Shown piece by piece: positions 1-6,680 of a stretch of DNA of 16,444 bases. Positions within the stretch are counted from its first letter, which is position 1. Each line of letters starts with the position of its first letter. Source of the DNA: Actinomycetes bacterium (GTDB lineage Bacteria; Actinomycetota; Thermoleophilia; BMS3ABIN01); assembly GCA_021790075.1 (NCBI GenBank), contig JAJYIN010000021.1:1-16444 (forward strand). Direction: 5' to 3'. Position numbers and translations under genes: made by a program. Below the pieces are notes generated by a model. It was not told where the DNA came from. It was given only the letters and a program-made list of their open reading frames with translations, and made no database searches.

Positions 1-2
1 TG

Positions 3-47
3 GAGGAAACAGAGATAGTGATTGAAGACGATGTCTTTCCTGCTTGA
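3..47 (+). CDS. Possible 3' end of an upstream gene (partial)
   Basis: Reading frame 3 is open from the window edge to a TGA at 45-47 and encodes a short acidic tail, EETEIVIEDDVFPA. It would overlap the start of larE by 17 to 26 nt, which is common for co-translated genes in compact genomes. The peptide is too short to assign to a family. It could be the end of another lar gene, but nothing visible proves that. It may also be a chance open frame. Confidence 0.3.
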   Translation, partial: EETEIVIEDDVFPA

Positions 48-846
48 AAGCCTGCGGAAATCGATCAGGCCTCTGGGCAGCGTGGCCGTCGGTTTCTCCG
101 GCGGCGTAGACTCTACCGTGGTGGCGGCCGCAGCCGTCCTCGAGCTGGGGCCGGAAAATACCCTGGCGGTCACCGGCCGTTCGGAGACGCTGCCGGAACG
201 GGAGCTCAAGGAGGCGGCGCTGCTGGCGGCCTCTCTGCATGTTCCCCACGCAGTCATAGAGACCGGTGAACTGGAGAAAGCGGAGTTTTGCGCCAATCCC
301 ACTGACCGCTGCTATCACTGCAAATCCGATCTCTGGAGCCGCGTGCGCGAGCTGGCGGCCGGGCGCGGTCTCAAGAACGTCGCCGACGGCGTCAATGCCG
401 ATGACCTGGGTGATTTCCGGCCCGGCATCGAGGCCAGCGACGAGGCCGGCGTGGCGCATCCCCTGGCTGAGATAGGGGCAGGCAAGGACCAGGTGCGGGG
501 ACTGGCCCGCGAGCTGGGGCTGCCGAACTGGGACAAGCCGGCCCAGGCCTGCCTGTCTTCCCGGTTTCCCTACGGTCAGGAGATTACTTCGGCGGGTCTG
601 AGGCGCGTGGAGATGGCCGAGGAGTTCCTGCGGGAATTGGGACTGAAGGATCTACGGGTGAGGGACCACGGCGGCGTCGCCCGTATAGAAGTGCCCCCGG
701 AGATGCTTTCGCGTATGACCGGGGACGGCAGCCGCCTGAAGATCGTGCGCCGCTTCCGGGAGCTGGGTTTCGATTACGTCACCGTGGACCTGGAAGGACT
801 GCGCAGCGGCAGCATGAATGAGATTCTGCGGCGCACCCGGTCCTGA
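22..846 (+). CDS. larE: LarE-type ATP-dependent sulfur transferase (PP-loop)
   Basis: This 274-residue protein matches the LarE family, which adenylates and then inserts sulfur into pyridinium bis-carboxylate mononucleotide to make the nickel-pincer nucleotide cofactor of lactate racemase and related enzymes. The PP-loop ATP site SGGVDST is at residues 26-32. A CxxC pair (C97, C100 in DRCYHCKSDLW) and C177 (AQACLSSRFPYG) are present. C177 is at the position of the sacrificial Cys of the single-Cys Lactobacillus enzyme. The three-Cys set resembles the type reported to hold a [4Fe-4S] cluster. An in-frame TAG (16-18) limits the start to TTG 22 or ATG 31. GGAGG at 2-6 is 15 nt from the TTG, so the choice is uncertain. 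No larB, larC or racemase is visible here. The family call is firm; the exact cofactor client is inferred. Confidence 0.88.
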   Translation: MKTMSFLLESLRKSIRPLGSVAVGFSGGVDSTVVAAAAVLELGPENTLAVTGRSETLPERELKEAALLAASLHVPHAVIETGELEKAEFCANPTDRCYHCKSDLWSRVRELAAGRGLKNVADGVNADDLGDFRPGIEASDEAGVAHPLAEIGAGKDQVRGLARELGLPNWDKPAQACLSSRFPYGQEITSAGLRRVEMAEEFLRELGLKDLRVRDHGGVARIEVPPEMLSRMTGDGSRLKIVRRFRELGFDYVTVDLEGLRSGSMNEILRRTRS

Positions 847-854
847 CGCCCGCC

Positions 855-943
855 TTAGAATCTATCTCAAATGGCGTGTCCTGCTGCAGCCATGGCCTTT
901 TCGCTCGCCCTCGCAACGAATAACCTTTTGAGACAGATTCTTA
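855..943. repeat. Small inverted-repeat element (MITE-like) between convergent genes
   Basis: Arms at 858-871 (GAATCTATCTCAAA) and 927-940 (TTTGAGACAGATTC) are inverted repeats with one mismatch, separated by 55 bp. Each arm is flanked outside by TTA (855-857 and 941-943), which could be a 3-bp target duplication. The right TTA is also the stop codon of the NIL-domain gene on the minus strand. The core holds the palindromes CTGCAG and GCCATGGC. No T-tract follows either arm, so a classic Rho-independent terminator is not evident, although a folded element here could still end both convergent transcripts. Confidence 0.5.
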
Positions 944-1177
944 CTCCACGAAGGAATCAAGGAACTCGACCTCGATGCCGACTCCCCCCAGGTAATCAAA
1001 GGCTTTCTTGAGATTTTCGTCCTCACCGCTGATCTCGAGGACCATCCAGCCGAATTTCTCGTCGACATTGGCGCGGCGGATATTGGGGACGACATCGAAG
1101 TCTTTAACCAGATGATAAATTATTGGTTTTTTGATGAGTTTTTCCGGATAAGTCAGCTCGACCCGCTGCGTTTTCAT
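941..1177 (-). CDS. Stand-alone NIL-domain protein
   Basis: This 78-residue protein starts MKTQRVELTYPEKL and looks like a stand-alone NIL domain, the ACT-like ligand-binding fold found at the C-terminus of the methionine importer ATPase MetN. Free NIL proteins occur in anaerobes and archaea and have been linked to sulfur amino acid metabolism. The ATG at 1175-1177 has an excellent AAGGAGG about 9 nt upstream, so the longer open frame to 1273 is not used. The gene is divergent from cysE, which fits a sulfur amino acid context. No ferredoxin domain is fused to it. It probably binds a small molecule, but no ligand can be named from the sequence. Confidence 0.8.
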   Translation of the reverse strand: MKTQRVELTYPEKLIKKPIIYHLVKDFDVVPNIRRANVDEKFGWMVLEISGEDENLKKAFDYLGGVGIEVEFLDSFVE

Positions 1178-1230
1178 ATGCGCGCTTCCTCCTTGAGGGT
1201 GCTGCCGGGGATAACGTGATTCTGCTAATA

Positions 1231-1273
1231 TTGAATTTGGATAGATACTATCGTTATGTTGGCGCAACTTCAA
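1231..1273. promoter_or_regulatory. Divergent promoter region of the NIL gene and cysE
   Basis: On the minus strand, TTGAAG (1268-1273) and TAGTAT (1245-1250) are separated by 17 nt and suit the NIL gene. On the plus strand, TTGAAT (1231-1236) and TATGTT (1255-1260), 18 nt apart, are a weaker match for cysE. A small dyad GATAG-ATA-CTATC (1240-1252) lies where the two overlap. These are consensus-based guesses. Confidence 0.35.
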
Positions 1274-1296
1274 AGCAGAGAGGCTGATTTTTAGCC

Positions 1297-2115
1297 ATGG
1301 GTATCGCCAGAAAAGCCGGAACTCTTTTTTTGGCCGCTATCGGCGGCGGCGGTTACCTGTGGCTGAACCGCAGCGGTGAGCTCAACCGCACGCTGAAGGT
1401 CATCAAGAGGGATGTGGCTGCCATCCGTGATCGTGACCCGGCCGCCACCAGCATGCTGGAAACGCTAACCTGTTATTCTGGCCTGCACGCCATCCTGCTG
1501 CACCGCATGGCGCATTTCCTCTATGAACAGAAACTGCCGGTCGTGCCAAGGATGATATCGCAGCTTAACCGCTTTCTCACCGAGATCGAGATTCACCCGG
1601 CGGCCTCGATCGGCGAGGGCTTCTTTATCGATCACGGTTCAGGCGTAGTCATCGGCGAAACCACAGAGGTGGGCGACAATGTCACGCTTTACCAGGGGGT
1701 CACCCTGGGCGGCACCGGCAAGGAAACCGGCAAGCGCCATCCCACGCTGCATGATAATGTAACCGTGGGCGCCGGCGCCAAGGTGCTGGGTTCCGTGACC
1801 GTGGGCGAAAACGCAAAGATTGGCGCCGGCAGCATCGTCATCCATGACGTGCCTCCCAACTCCACGGTGGTAGGCAATCCCGGCCGGCCCGTGCGCGAGC
1901 GGGGCCGCAAGGTAGGCGCTTCCGATCTTGACTGGACACACCTGCCCGACCCGGTGGCGGACGCCATGCAGTCGCTGGTGCGGCGGGTGGTTGAGCTGGA
2001 GAACGAGTTCAAGACCGCTTTCCCGGAAAAAGCAGCTGAAATCGAGCGGGCCCAGGAAGAAGGCGAGCGTGAACTCGACAGGGTGTTTGATTATTATCAT
2101 GGATTGGGAATTTAA
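1297..2115 (+). CDS. cysE: Serine O-acetyltransferase (CysE family)
   Basis: The protein transfers acetyl from acetyl-CoA to L-serine, giving O-acetylserine for cysteine synthesis. At 272 residues it has an alpha-helical N-terminal part (about 32-95) followed by a left-handed beta-helix of hexapeptide repeats (about 98-195). Family landmarks are EIHPAASIGEGFFIDHGSGVVIGET (about 97-121, with H113 as the likely catalytic His), YQGVTLGGTGK (132-142) and VVGNPGRPV (191-199). Residues 7-23 are hydrophobic and could be a membrane anchor, which is unusual for CysE. The C-terminal part beyond residue 205 is charged and helical. GAGAGG about 14 nt upstream of the ATG is a weak ribosome site. It is the first of four closely spaced genes. 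No O-acetylserine sulfhydrylase is in the window. Confidence 0.9.
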   Translation: MGIARKAGTLFLAAIGGGGYLWLNRSGELNRTLKVIKRDVAAIRDRDPAATSMLETLTCYSGLHAILLHRMAHFLYEQKLPVVPRMISQLNRFLTEIEIHPAASIGEGFFIDHGSGVVIGETTEVGDNVTLYQGVTLGGTGKETGKRHPTLHDNVTVGAGAKVLGSVTVGENAKIGAGSIVIHDVPPNSTVVGNPGRPVRERGRKVGASDLDWTHLPDPVADAMQSLVRRVVELENEFKTAFPEKAAEIERAQEEGERELDRVFDYYHGLGI

Positions 2116-2147
2116 CCGACAACCAACATCTGGAGTGTGAACAGGAA

Positions 2148-2456
2148 TTGAGTAAAGTAAGAAGGCTGGTCCTCGACGTTCTCAAACCGCACCAACCCAC
2201 TATCCTCGACCTGGCGGTGAAGCTGGGGGATCTGGAGGGAGTGCAGGGAACCGACGTGGTTCTCAACGAGATTGACAACAAGGTGGAAAATATCAAAATA
2301 ACACTGGAAGGGTCCCATATCAACTTTGATGAAGTGGCGGCGGTGATTCAGGAAACCGGAGGCAGCATCCACAGCATCGACAAGGTCTCCACGGGCAGCG
2401 AGCTGATCGAAGAAGCCAACACCCCGCAGGACATCACGGCCCGCTGGATGAGGTGA
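2148..2456 (+). CDS. DUF211 family protein
   Basis: This 102-residue protein matches DUF211, a small ferredoxin-fold-like family best known from archaea. The typical opening VRRLVLDVLKPHQPTILDLA is at residues 4-23, followed by EIDNKVENIKITLEG and GGSIHSIDKV. The start is TTG at 2148, with GGAG 12 nt upstream and AGGAA immediately before it. It lies 32 nt after cysE and 20 nt before a VIT1-like membrane protein gene, so the three are probably co-transcribed. The family has no established function. Pairing with a VIT1-like protein suggests a metal-related role, which is inference. Confidence 0.85.
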   Translation: MSKVRRLVLDVLKPHQPTILDLAVKLGDLEGVQGTDVVLNEIDNKVENIKITLEGSHINFDEVAAVIQETGGSIHSIDKVSTGSELIEEANTPQDITARWMR

Positions 2457-2476
2457 TTCTGGGTTAACCCCCGCCC

Positions 2477-3067
2477 TTGAAACTTCCCAGTATCCGCACC
2501 CTTCGTGAGTACCACCGGATCGCGCGCGTCGGCGAGATCGTGCGGCGCTATTTTGCGCTTAACGCCTTTGACGGCGTCCTCACGATTCTGGGCGTGCTTG
2601 TCGGCAGCTATTTCGCCAACGTCCACAGTACCGGCTCCATCATCACCCTGGGGTTCACAGCGTCATTCGCCATGGGGCTTTCCGGGTTTTACGGCGCCTA
2701 TATGACCGAGCACGCCGAGCGCAGGCGGGCCCTCGCCGAGCTGGAAAAATCGACGCTGAGCAGCCTCGAGGACACGGAGATCCAGCGGGCTTCCACCTAC
2801 GCTACGGTGGTGGTCTCGTTCGTCGACGGCGCTTCGCCTTTCGCCGCGGCGGCCATCGCCATCTCCCCTTTCTTCTTTGGAAGCTCCTTTGACATCAAAT
2901 CGGAGTTCTATGCCGCCTTCGCGCTGGCGTTTGCAGAACTGTTTGGTTTGGGTGTTTTCCTGGGTGTGGTATCCAGGGAGCGTATCGTCTATTCCGGGAT
3001 CAAGATGGTGACCGCCGGCGTCCTCTGCATGGTGGTCGGTTACCTGCTGCGCGGAGCGGCGGCCTGA
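2477..3067 (+). CDS. VIT1/CCC1-like membrane protein (TIGR00267-type)
   Basis: This 196-residue integral membrane protein resembles the VIT1/CCC1 group of predicted Fe2+/Mn2+ transporters, in the short form also seen in archaea. The signature RYFALNAFDGVLTILGVLVG (24-43) carries the conserved Asp of the first membrane helix. Five hydrophobic segments are evident at about 31-48, 53-75, 110-135, 144-166 and 172-192, with a charged Glu/Arg-rich loop at 78-106. The only early start in frame is TTG 2477, after an in-frame TAA at 2465-2467. Its ribosome site is poor, so it may depend on translation of the DUF211 gene just upstream. Substrate is not determined by sequence. Confidence 0.78.
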   Translation: MKLPSIRTLREYHRIARVGEIVRRYFALNAFDGVLTILGVLVGSYFANVHSTGSIITLGFTASFAMGLSGFYGAYMTEHAERRRALAELEKSTLSSLEDTEIQRASTYATVVVSFVDGASPFAAAAIAISPFFFGSSFDIKSEFYAAFALAFAELFGLGVFLGVVSRERIVYSGIKMVTAGVLCMVVGYLLRGAAA

Positions 3068-3068
3068 C

Positions 3069-5237
3069 ATGCTTCCCCGGGCTGACATAGACAGCCTGCT
3101 GGCAGGGCTGAACGAGCCTCAACTTAAGGCAGTGACGCATCCCGGCGGCCCCTTGCTGGTCCTGGCCGGCGCCGGCTCGGGGAAAACCCGCGTGCTCACG
3201 CACCGGGTTGCCTTCCTGATCGCCGCCCAGGGGGTAAAGCCCCACGAGATACTGGCCATCACGTTCACCAACAAGGCGGCCAACGAGATGAAGGACCGCA
3301 TCGAGGCGCTGGTGGGGCCCATTGCCCGCACGATGTGGATCAGCACCTTCCACGCCGCCTGCGCCCGCATCCTCAGAAAAGAAGCGCAGCAGCTGGGTTA
3401 CCGGCAGAACTTCACCATCTACGATGCCGGTGACCAGGTGCGCCTCATCAAGCGCTGCCTGAAGGAGCTGGGCTTCGACCCCAAGCGGTTCCCCCCCAAG
3501 GGGGTGCACGCCGTCATCTCTTCGGCGAAAAACCGGCTCCTGCACGCCGATGAGTTCGGCGACATGGTGGAAGGGTTTTTCGACAACACGGTGGCCAAGG
3601 TGTATTCCGTCTATCAGCAAAAGCTCTTTGCCAACAACGCCATGGATTTTGACGACCTGCTGATGCGCGCGGCAGACCTGTTCCGCCAGTTCCCGGACCG
3701 CCTGGAACATTACCGCCGCGCCTTCGGCCATATCCTCGTTGACGAGTATCAGGACACCAACCACGCCCAGTACGTGCTCGTGAACATGCTGGGGCGCGAC
3801 CATCGTAACGTCTGCGTGGTCGGCGACGATGACCAGAGCATTTATTCGTGGCGCGGCGCCGATATCCGCAATATCCTCGATTTCGAGCAGGATTATCCCG
3901 AAGCGACGGTGATCAAGCTGGAACAGAATTACCGTTCCACCCAGACGATCTTAAGCAGCGCCAACGCCATCATCAGCAACAACCGGGACCGCAAGAGCAA
4001 GGAGCTATGGACAGCGCTGGGGCAGGGTGACCCGGTAAGGGTGGCGGAGGTCGAGGACGAGCATGCCGAAGCCAGGTTTGTGGCCGGGGAGATCAACCGC
4101 CTCGAGCACGAGGAGGACGTCAGGCCTGGTGAGGTCGCCGTCTTTTACCGTGTCAACGCCCAGTCCCGCGTACTGGAGGATATCTTTGTCCGCTACGGGA
4201 TCGACTACCGGGTGGTGGGCGGCACCAAGTTTTACGAACGGGCCGAGATCAAGGACGCCATCGCCTACCTGCTGGTGCTGGAGAACCCGTCGGACACCGT
4301 CAGTTTTGGTCGCATCGTCAATACGCCAAAGCGGGGCATCGGCCAGGCTACCGTCGCTGCGCTTAACCGCTTCGCGGACGTGGAGGGCGTCAGCCCCATG
4401 GAGGCAGCGGCGCGGGCGGCCGAGATCGCCGATCTGCGGCCGGCGGCCGTGAGTGCGCTAAAAGGGTTTGCCGGTCTGATGGCCGGGCTGGCTGAAACGG
4501 CGGCCGCAGCGCCGGTGGCGGAGATACTGGAAGAGGCGCTGTCGGGCTCCGGTTATCTGGAGGCGCTTAAGGCGGAACGCACCATCGAGGCGGAGGGGCG
4601 TATAGAGAACCTGATGGAACTGGTGGGTGTGGCGGAAGAATACGACCGGCGGGCGGTCGAAGGCTCACTGAGCGGATTCCTGGAAGAAATTTCCCTTTAT
4701 ACCGACGTGGACAAGCTGGCCACGTCGGAAGAATCCGTGACGCTCATGACGCTGCATAACGCCAAGGGCCTGGAGTTTCCGGTGGTTTTTATCATTGGCG
4801 CCGAAGAGGGTGTCTTCCCCCACTCCCGCTCGCTGGAGGAACAGAACCTGGAGGAAGAGCGCCGGTTGTGCTACGTGGGCATGACCCGCGCCATGCGCCG
4901 CCTCTATTTCAGCTATGCCGCCACCCGCAACCTGTACGGCGCCCGGAATTACAACATGGGCTCCCGCTTTCTGGCGGAGCTGCCGGACAATCTGGTGGAA
5001 TTTGTCTCCTCGCGGGGCAGGGCCGCCGCGCGTGCGGGAGCCGTGGTGCAACCCGCCGGGGAGTTGGAAGCAATGGTCCCTGATTTCTTCCATGCGGGCG
5101 ACCGGGTGGTCCACGCCGCTTTCGGGCCGGGGGTCGTCACCGGGGTGGAACCGGGAGGCGCGGTGGCCGTCAGGTTTGACGCTGACCGCAGCGAACGGAA
5201 ACTGATGGTCGAGTACGCACCTCTGCGGAAAGTCTGA
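3069..5237 (+). CDS. pcrA: ATP-dependent DNA helicase PcrA/UvrD
   Basis: This is a superfamily 1A 3'-5' DNA helicase used in nucleotide excision repair, replication restart and removal of stalled RNA polymerase. At 722 residues it is the usual length. The Q motif is at about 14-22 and Walker A AGAGSGKT at 33-40. Later landmarks are motif Ia FTNKAANEM, motif II VDEYQDT (about 223-230), motif III GDDDQSIYSWRG (about 250), motif IV EQNYRST (about 288), motif V TLHNAKGLEF (about 560) and motif VI YVGMTRA (about 602). The last 50 residues (FHAGDRVVHAAFGPGVVTGV onward) form the Tudor-like tail that binds RNA polymerase in Gram-positive PcrA. The ATG is 1 nt after the preceding stop, so translation is probably coupled. 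Confidence 0.96.
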   Translation: MLPRADIDSLLAGLNEPQLKAVTHPGGPLLVLAGAGSGKTRVLTHRVAFLIAAQGVKPHEILAITFTNKAANEMKDRIEALVGPIARTMWISTFHAACARILRKEAQQLGYRQNFTIYDAGDQVRLIKRCLKELGFDPKRFPPKGVHAVISSAKNRLLHADEFGDMVEGFFDNTVAKVYSVYQQKLFANNAMDFDDLLMRAADLFRQFPDRLEHYRRAFGHILVDEYQDTNHAQYVLVNMLGRDHRNVCVVGDDDQSIYSWRGADIRNILDFEQDYPEATVIKLEQNYRSTQTILSSANAIISNNRDRKSKELWTALGQGDPVRVAEVEDEHAEARFVAGEINRLEHEEDVRPGEVAVFYRVNAQSRVLEDIFVRYGIDYRVVGGTKFYERAEIKDAIAYLLVLENPSDTVSFGRIVNTPKRGIGQATVAALNRFADVEGVSPMEAAARAAEIADLRPAAVSALKGFAGLMAGLAETAAAAPVAEILEEALSGSGYLEALKAERTIEAEGRIENLMELVGVAEEYDRRAVEGSLSGFLEEISLYTDVDKLATSEESVTLMTLHNAKGLEFPVVFIIGAEEGVFPHSRSLEEQNLEEERRLCYVGMTRAMRRLYFSYAATRNLYGARNYNMGSRFLAELPDNLVEFVSSRGRAAARAGAVVQPAGELEAMVPDFFHAGDRVVHAAFGPGVVTGVEPGGAVAVRFDADRSERKLMVEYAPLRKV

Positions 5238-5307
5238 AACGCCGGGGCCGCCAGGCGCCGCGGTAGCTTGAGGCGTCAGGAGCGCGCGTGAAAGCCGGAC
5301 GCTGGCT

Positions 5308-5748
5308 CTACCGGCAGTCCCAGGATTCCATTTCCATCTTGTGGCGAATCGCCTCCATGGCGTCTTGCCCTTCCTTGAGATTGACCCGCTCAGATTCAAG
5401 GCTGGATGGTTTCAGGCGGAATATCCAGCCTTCCCCGTAAGGAGCTTCGTTCACCAGCTTAGCGTTGTCCAGGACCGCCTCGTTCAGCTCGATGATCCTG
5501 CCGGACAGCGGGGCATTGATAGGACCTACGAACTTGCCGCTCTCGATGATGGCGACGCGCTTTCCCTGGGAGACGTCTTCACCTACCTTGCGGGGCCGCA
5601 CGTAGAGGATCTTGCCGGCGACATGCTGGCCGACATCGGTCAGCCCGGAGGTGATATTGCCATCGTCGTCAAACCGGACCCACATCTGGTCTTCGACGTC
5701 GTAAAAAAAACCCTCCTCGGGGAAGTTGCATCCATCTATCTCAGCCAT
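5308..5748 (-). CDS. GcvH-like lipoyl carrier protein
   Basis: This 146-residue protein has the fold and length of glycine cleavage H protein, a carrier that holds lipoate on a lysine. The likely lipoylated residue is K72 in IIESGKFVGPINAPLSG (67-83). In classical GcvH this motif is usually ES-x-K followed by a different, Ala-rich context, so this belongs to a divergent H-like group. Such H-like proteins include the lipoate-binding proteins of the sulfur-oxidising Hdr-like pathway and uncharacterised archaeal forms. The late motif YGEGWIFRLKPS is typical of the family. A GGAGG site precedes the ATG. No gcvP or gcvT is nearby; instead the gene follows a HesB-like selenoprotein gene and shares a strand and cluster with a dihydrolipoamide dehydrogenase-like gene. 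Sulfur or electron transfer is therefore at least as likely as glycine cleavage. Confidence 0.85.
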   Translation of the reverse strand: MAEIDGCNFPEEGFFYDVEDQMWVRFDDDGNITSGLTDVGQHVAGKILYVRPRKVGEDVSQGKRVAIIESGKFVGPINAPLSGRIIELNEAVLDNAKLVNEAPYGEGWIFRLKPSSLESERVNLKEGQDAMEAIRHKMEMESWDCR

Positions 5749-5819
5749 TTGTCAACCTCCAGCGCAGAACTGTCCCAGTCGGATGATTCTATAATTCAGC
5801 TTTCGACGCCGTATTCCTG

Positions 5820-6104
5820 TCAGCAGCACATATCCGAGACGCCGCTGATGACAAAGCCCCGATTGTCGTTGAAGTCGATGGTGGCGTCTTTCAGCCAGCC
5901 TCCGGCTTCCTTGTCCAGGAAGACCTTGAGGCCGTCCTGCTCCAGGGTTTCGTCGCCCCTGGCAGCGTTTTCGGCTATGCCCATAGCCAGACTCGGGCTT
6001 CAGCCACCCGGCTTCAGGTACAGCCTGACGCCGAAGTCGGCGTAACCCTGGTTGTCGAGGATGGCCTTGAATTGATATATGGCATTGGCAGTCAGACTCA
6101 GCAA
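5820..6104 (-). CDS. HesB/IscA-like selenoprotein with in-frame UGA (Sec35)
   Basis: Read through the TGA at 6000-6002, this gene gives a 94-residue HesB/IscA-family protein. It starts MLSLTANAIYQFKAIL, passes VRLYLKPGG-U-SPSLAMGIAE, and ends ISGVSDMCC. HesB/IscA proteins carry or assemble Fe-S clusters using a conserved Cys after the GG, matching Cys35 of IscA, and two C-terminal cysteines. Here UGA stands exactly at that first Cys, and C93 and C94 close the protein. The TTG start at 6104 has GGAGG 7 nt upstream. Both halves remain in one frame and both look conserved, and a strong hairpin follows the UGA. HesB-like proteins are, as I recall, a known bacterial selenoprotein group. The alternative is a pseudogene with a nonsense mutation, which seems less likely given the position and the second case at 7959. 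Confidence 0.85.
5972..5989 (-). promoter_or_regulatory. SECIS-like hairpin of the HesB-like selenoprotein
   Basis: In the mRNA, UGGCUAU-GGGC-AUAGCCG forms a six-pair perfect stem plus a U-G closing pair. The four-base loop lies 18-21 nt after the UGA and begins with G. This matches the spacing and the loop G expected of bacterial SECIS elements, which recruit SelB with Sec-tRNA. The fold was made by eye. Confidence 0.65.
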
Positions 6105-6236
6105 CTTGGTTCCTCCATTTTCTGCCTTTTTACAAGTCTACAGCACTTTTGCCTGCAGCTCTAACCGCTGAAGCTCATTGGGATTGGGACGCCGCGGCTC
6201 GTAAGCGGTTTGTGAAGCTGTTGTCATCCCCTTTTA

Positions 6237-6644
6237 CTACCCGTCCGGTAGGCCAGCGGCGTCCGGCCGGGACTTGAGCAGCGCCGCCAGCTTCCGCCGG
6301 TCGGCGCGGACTTGAGGATCATCGTCGAGCCAGCCCAGCAGCATCGCCAGAATCGGCATCGCATATGGATTCTGTTTGCGGTCGCTCAGCGCATAATAAG
6401 CCCAGCGGCCCTCCTGGCGGTCACGCACCAGGCCTGCCTTTCTGAGGACAGCCAGATGGCTGGACACCGTGGATTGGCCTGTGCCCAGCACCTCCATGAG
6501 CTGAAGCACGCTCAGCTCTCCCTCTTCGAGCATCTTCAGGATTCGGGCCCGCCCGGGGTCGGCTGCCGCCTTCAGGACTTGAGAATAGTCTTGAAGCAAA
6601 GTGATTTCCAGACTCATAACGGTATTTAACGATGCGTCATTCAT
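6237..6644 (-). CDS. ArsR/SmtB-family transcriptional regulator lacking cysteines
   Basis: This 135-residue protein has the winged helix-turn-helix of the ArsR family: ADPGRARILKMLEEGELSVL (28-47), recognition region GQSTVSSHLAVLRKAGLV (56-73) and wing DRQEGRWAYYAL. It has no Cys at all, so the ELCVCD-type metal thiolate site is absent and the inducer is unknown. The start could be ATG 6644 or ATG 6617, which gives the more usual MSLEITLLQDY opening. Neither has a clear ribosome site. An 8-bp inverted repeat around 6630-6662 would lie upstream of the second start, favouring it. It sits between the two candidate selenoprotein genes and probably controls this cluster. Confidence 0.88.
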   Translation of the reverse strand: MNDASLNTVMSLEITLLQDYSQVLKAAADPGRARILKMLEEGELSVLQLMEVLGTGQSTVSSHLAVLRKAGLVRDRQEGRWAYYALSDRKQNPYAMPILAMLLGWLDDDPQVRADRRKLAALLKSRPDAAGLPDG

Positions 6645-6662
6645 GCCAAAGAAAACGCATCG
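6630..6662. promoter_or_regulatory. Inverted repeat at the arsR start, possible autoregulatory operator
   Basis: CGATGCGT (6630-6637) and ACGCATCG (6655-6662) form a perfect 8-bp inverted repeat with a 17-nt spacer. It lies across the upstream ATG of the ArsR gene and 13 to 45 nt upstream of the alternative ATG at 6617. ArsR proteins usually bind dyads near their own start. Confidence 0.4.
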
Positions 6663-6680
6663 ACATCGAGCGATATGTTA

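Noticed and set aside
3000..3803. Long minus-strand open frame opposite pcrA, and similar ones at 1639-2100, 4665-5399 and 13438-14292
   Set aside because: They are antisense shadows of well-supported genes in GC-rich DNA, with no recognisable domain and biased, low-complexity composition.
5799..5822. Second UGA at the end of the HesB-like gene (after MCC) read as another selenocysteine
   Set aside because: Read-through would add only seven residues before the next UGA, with no family match and no good hairpin, so it is treated as the stop.
5341..6045. Plus-strand open frame of 234 codons across the GcvH-like and HesB-like genes
   Set aside because: The opposite strand encodes two recognisable families with good ribosome sites; this frame has no recognisable features.
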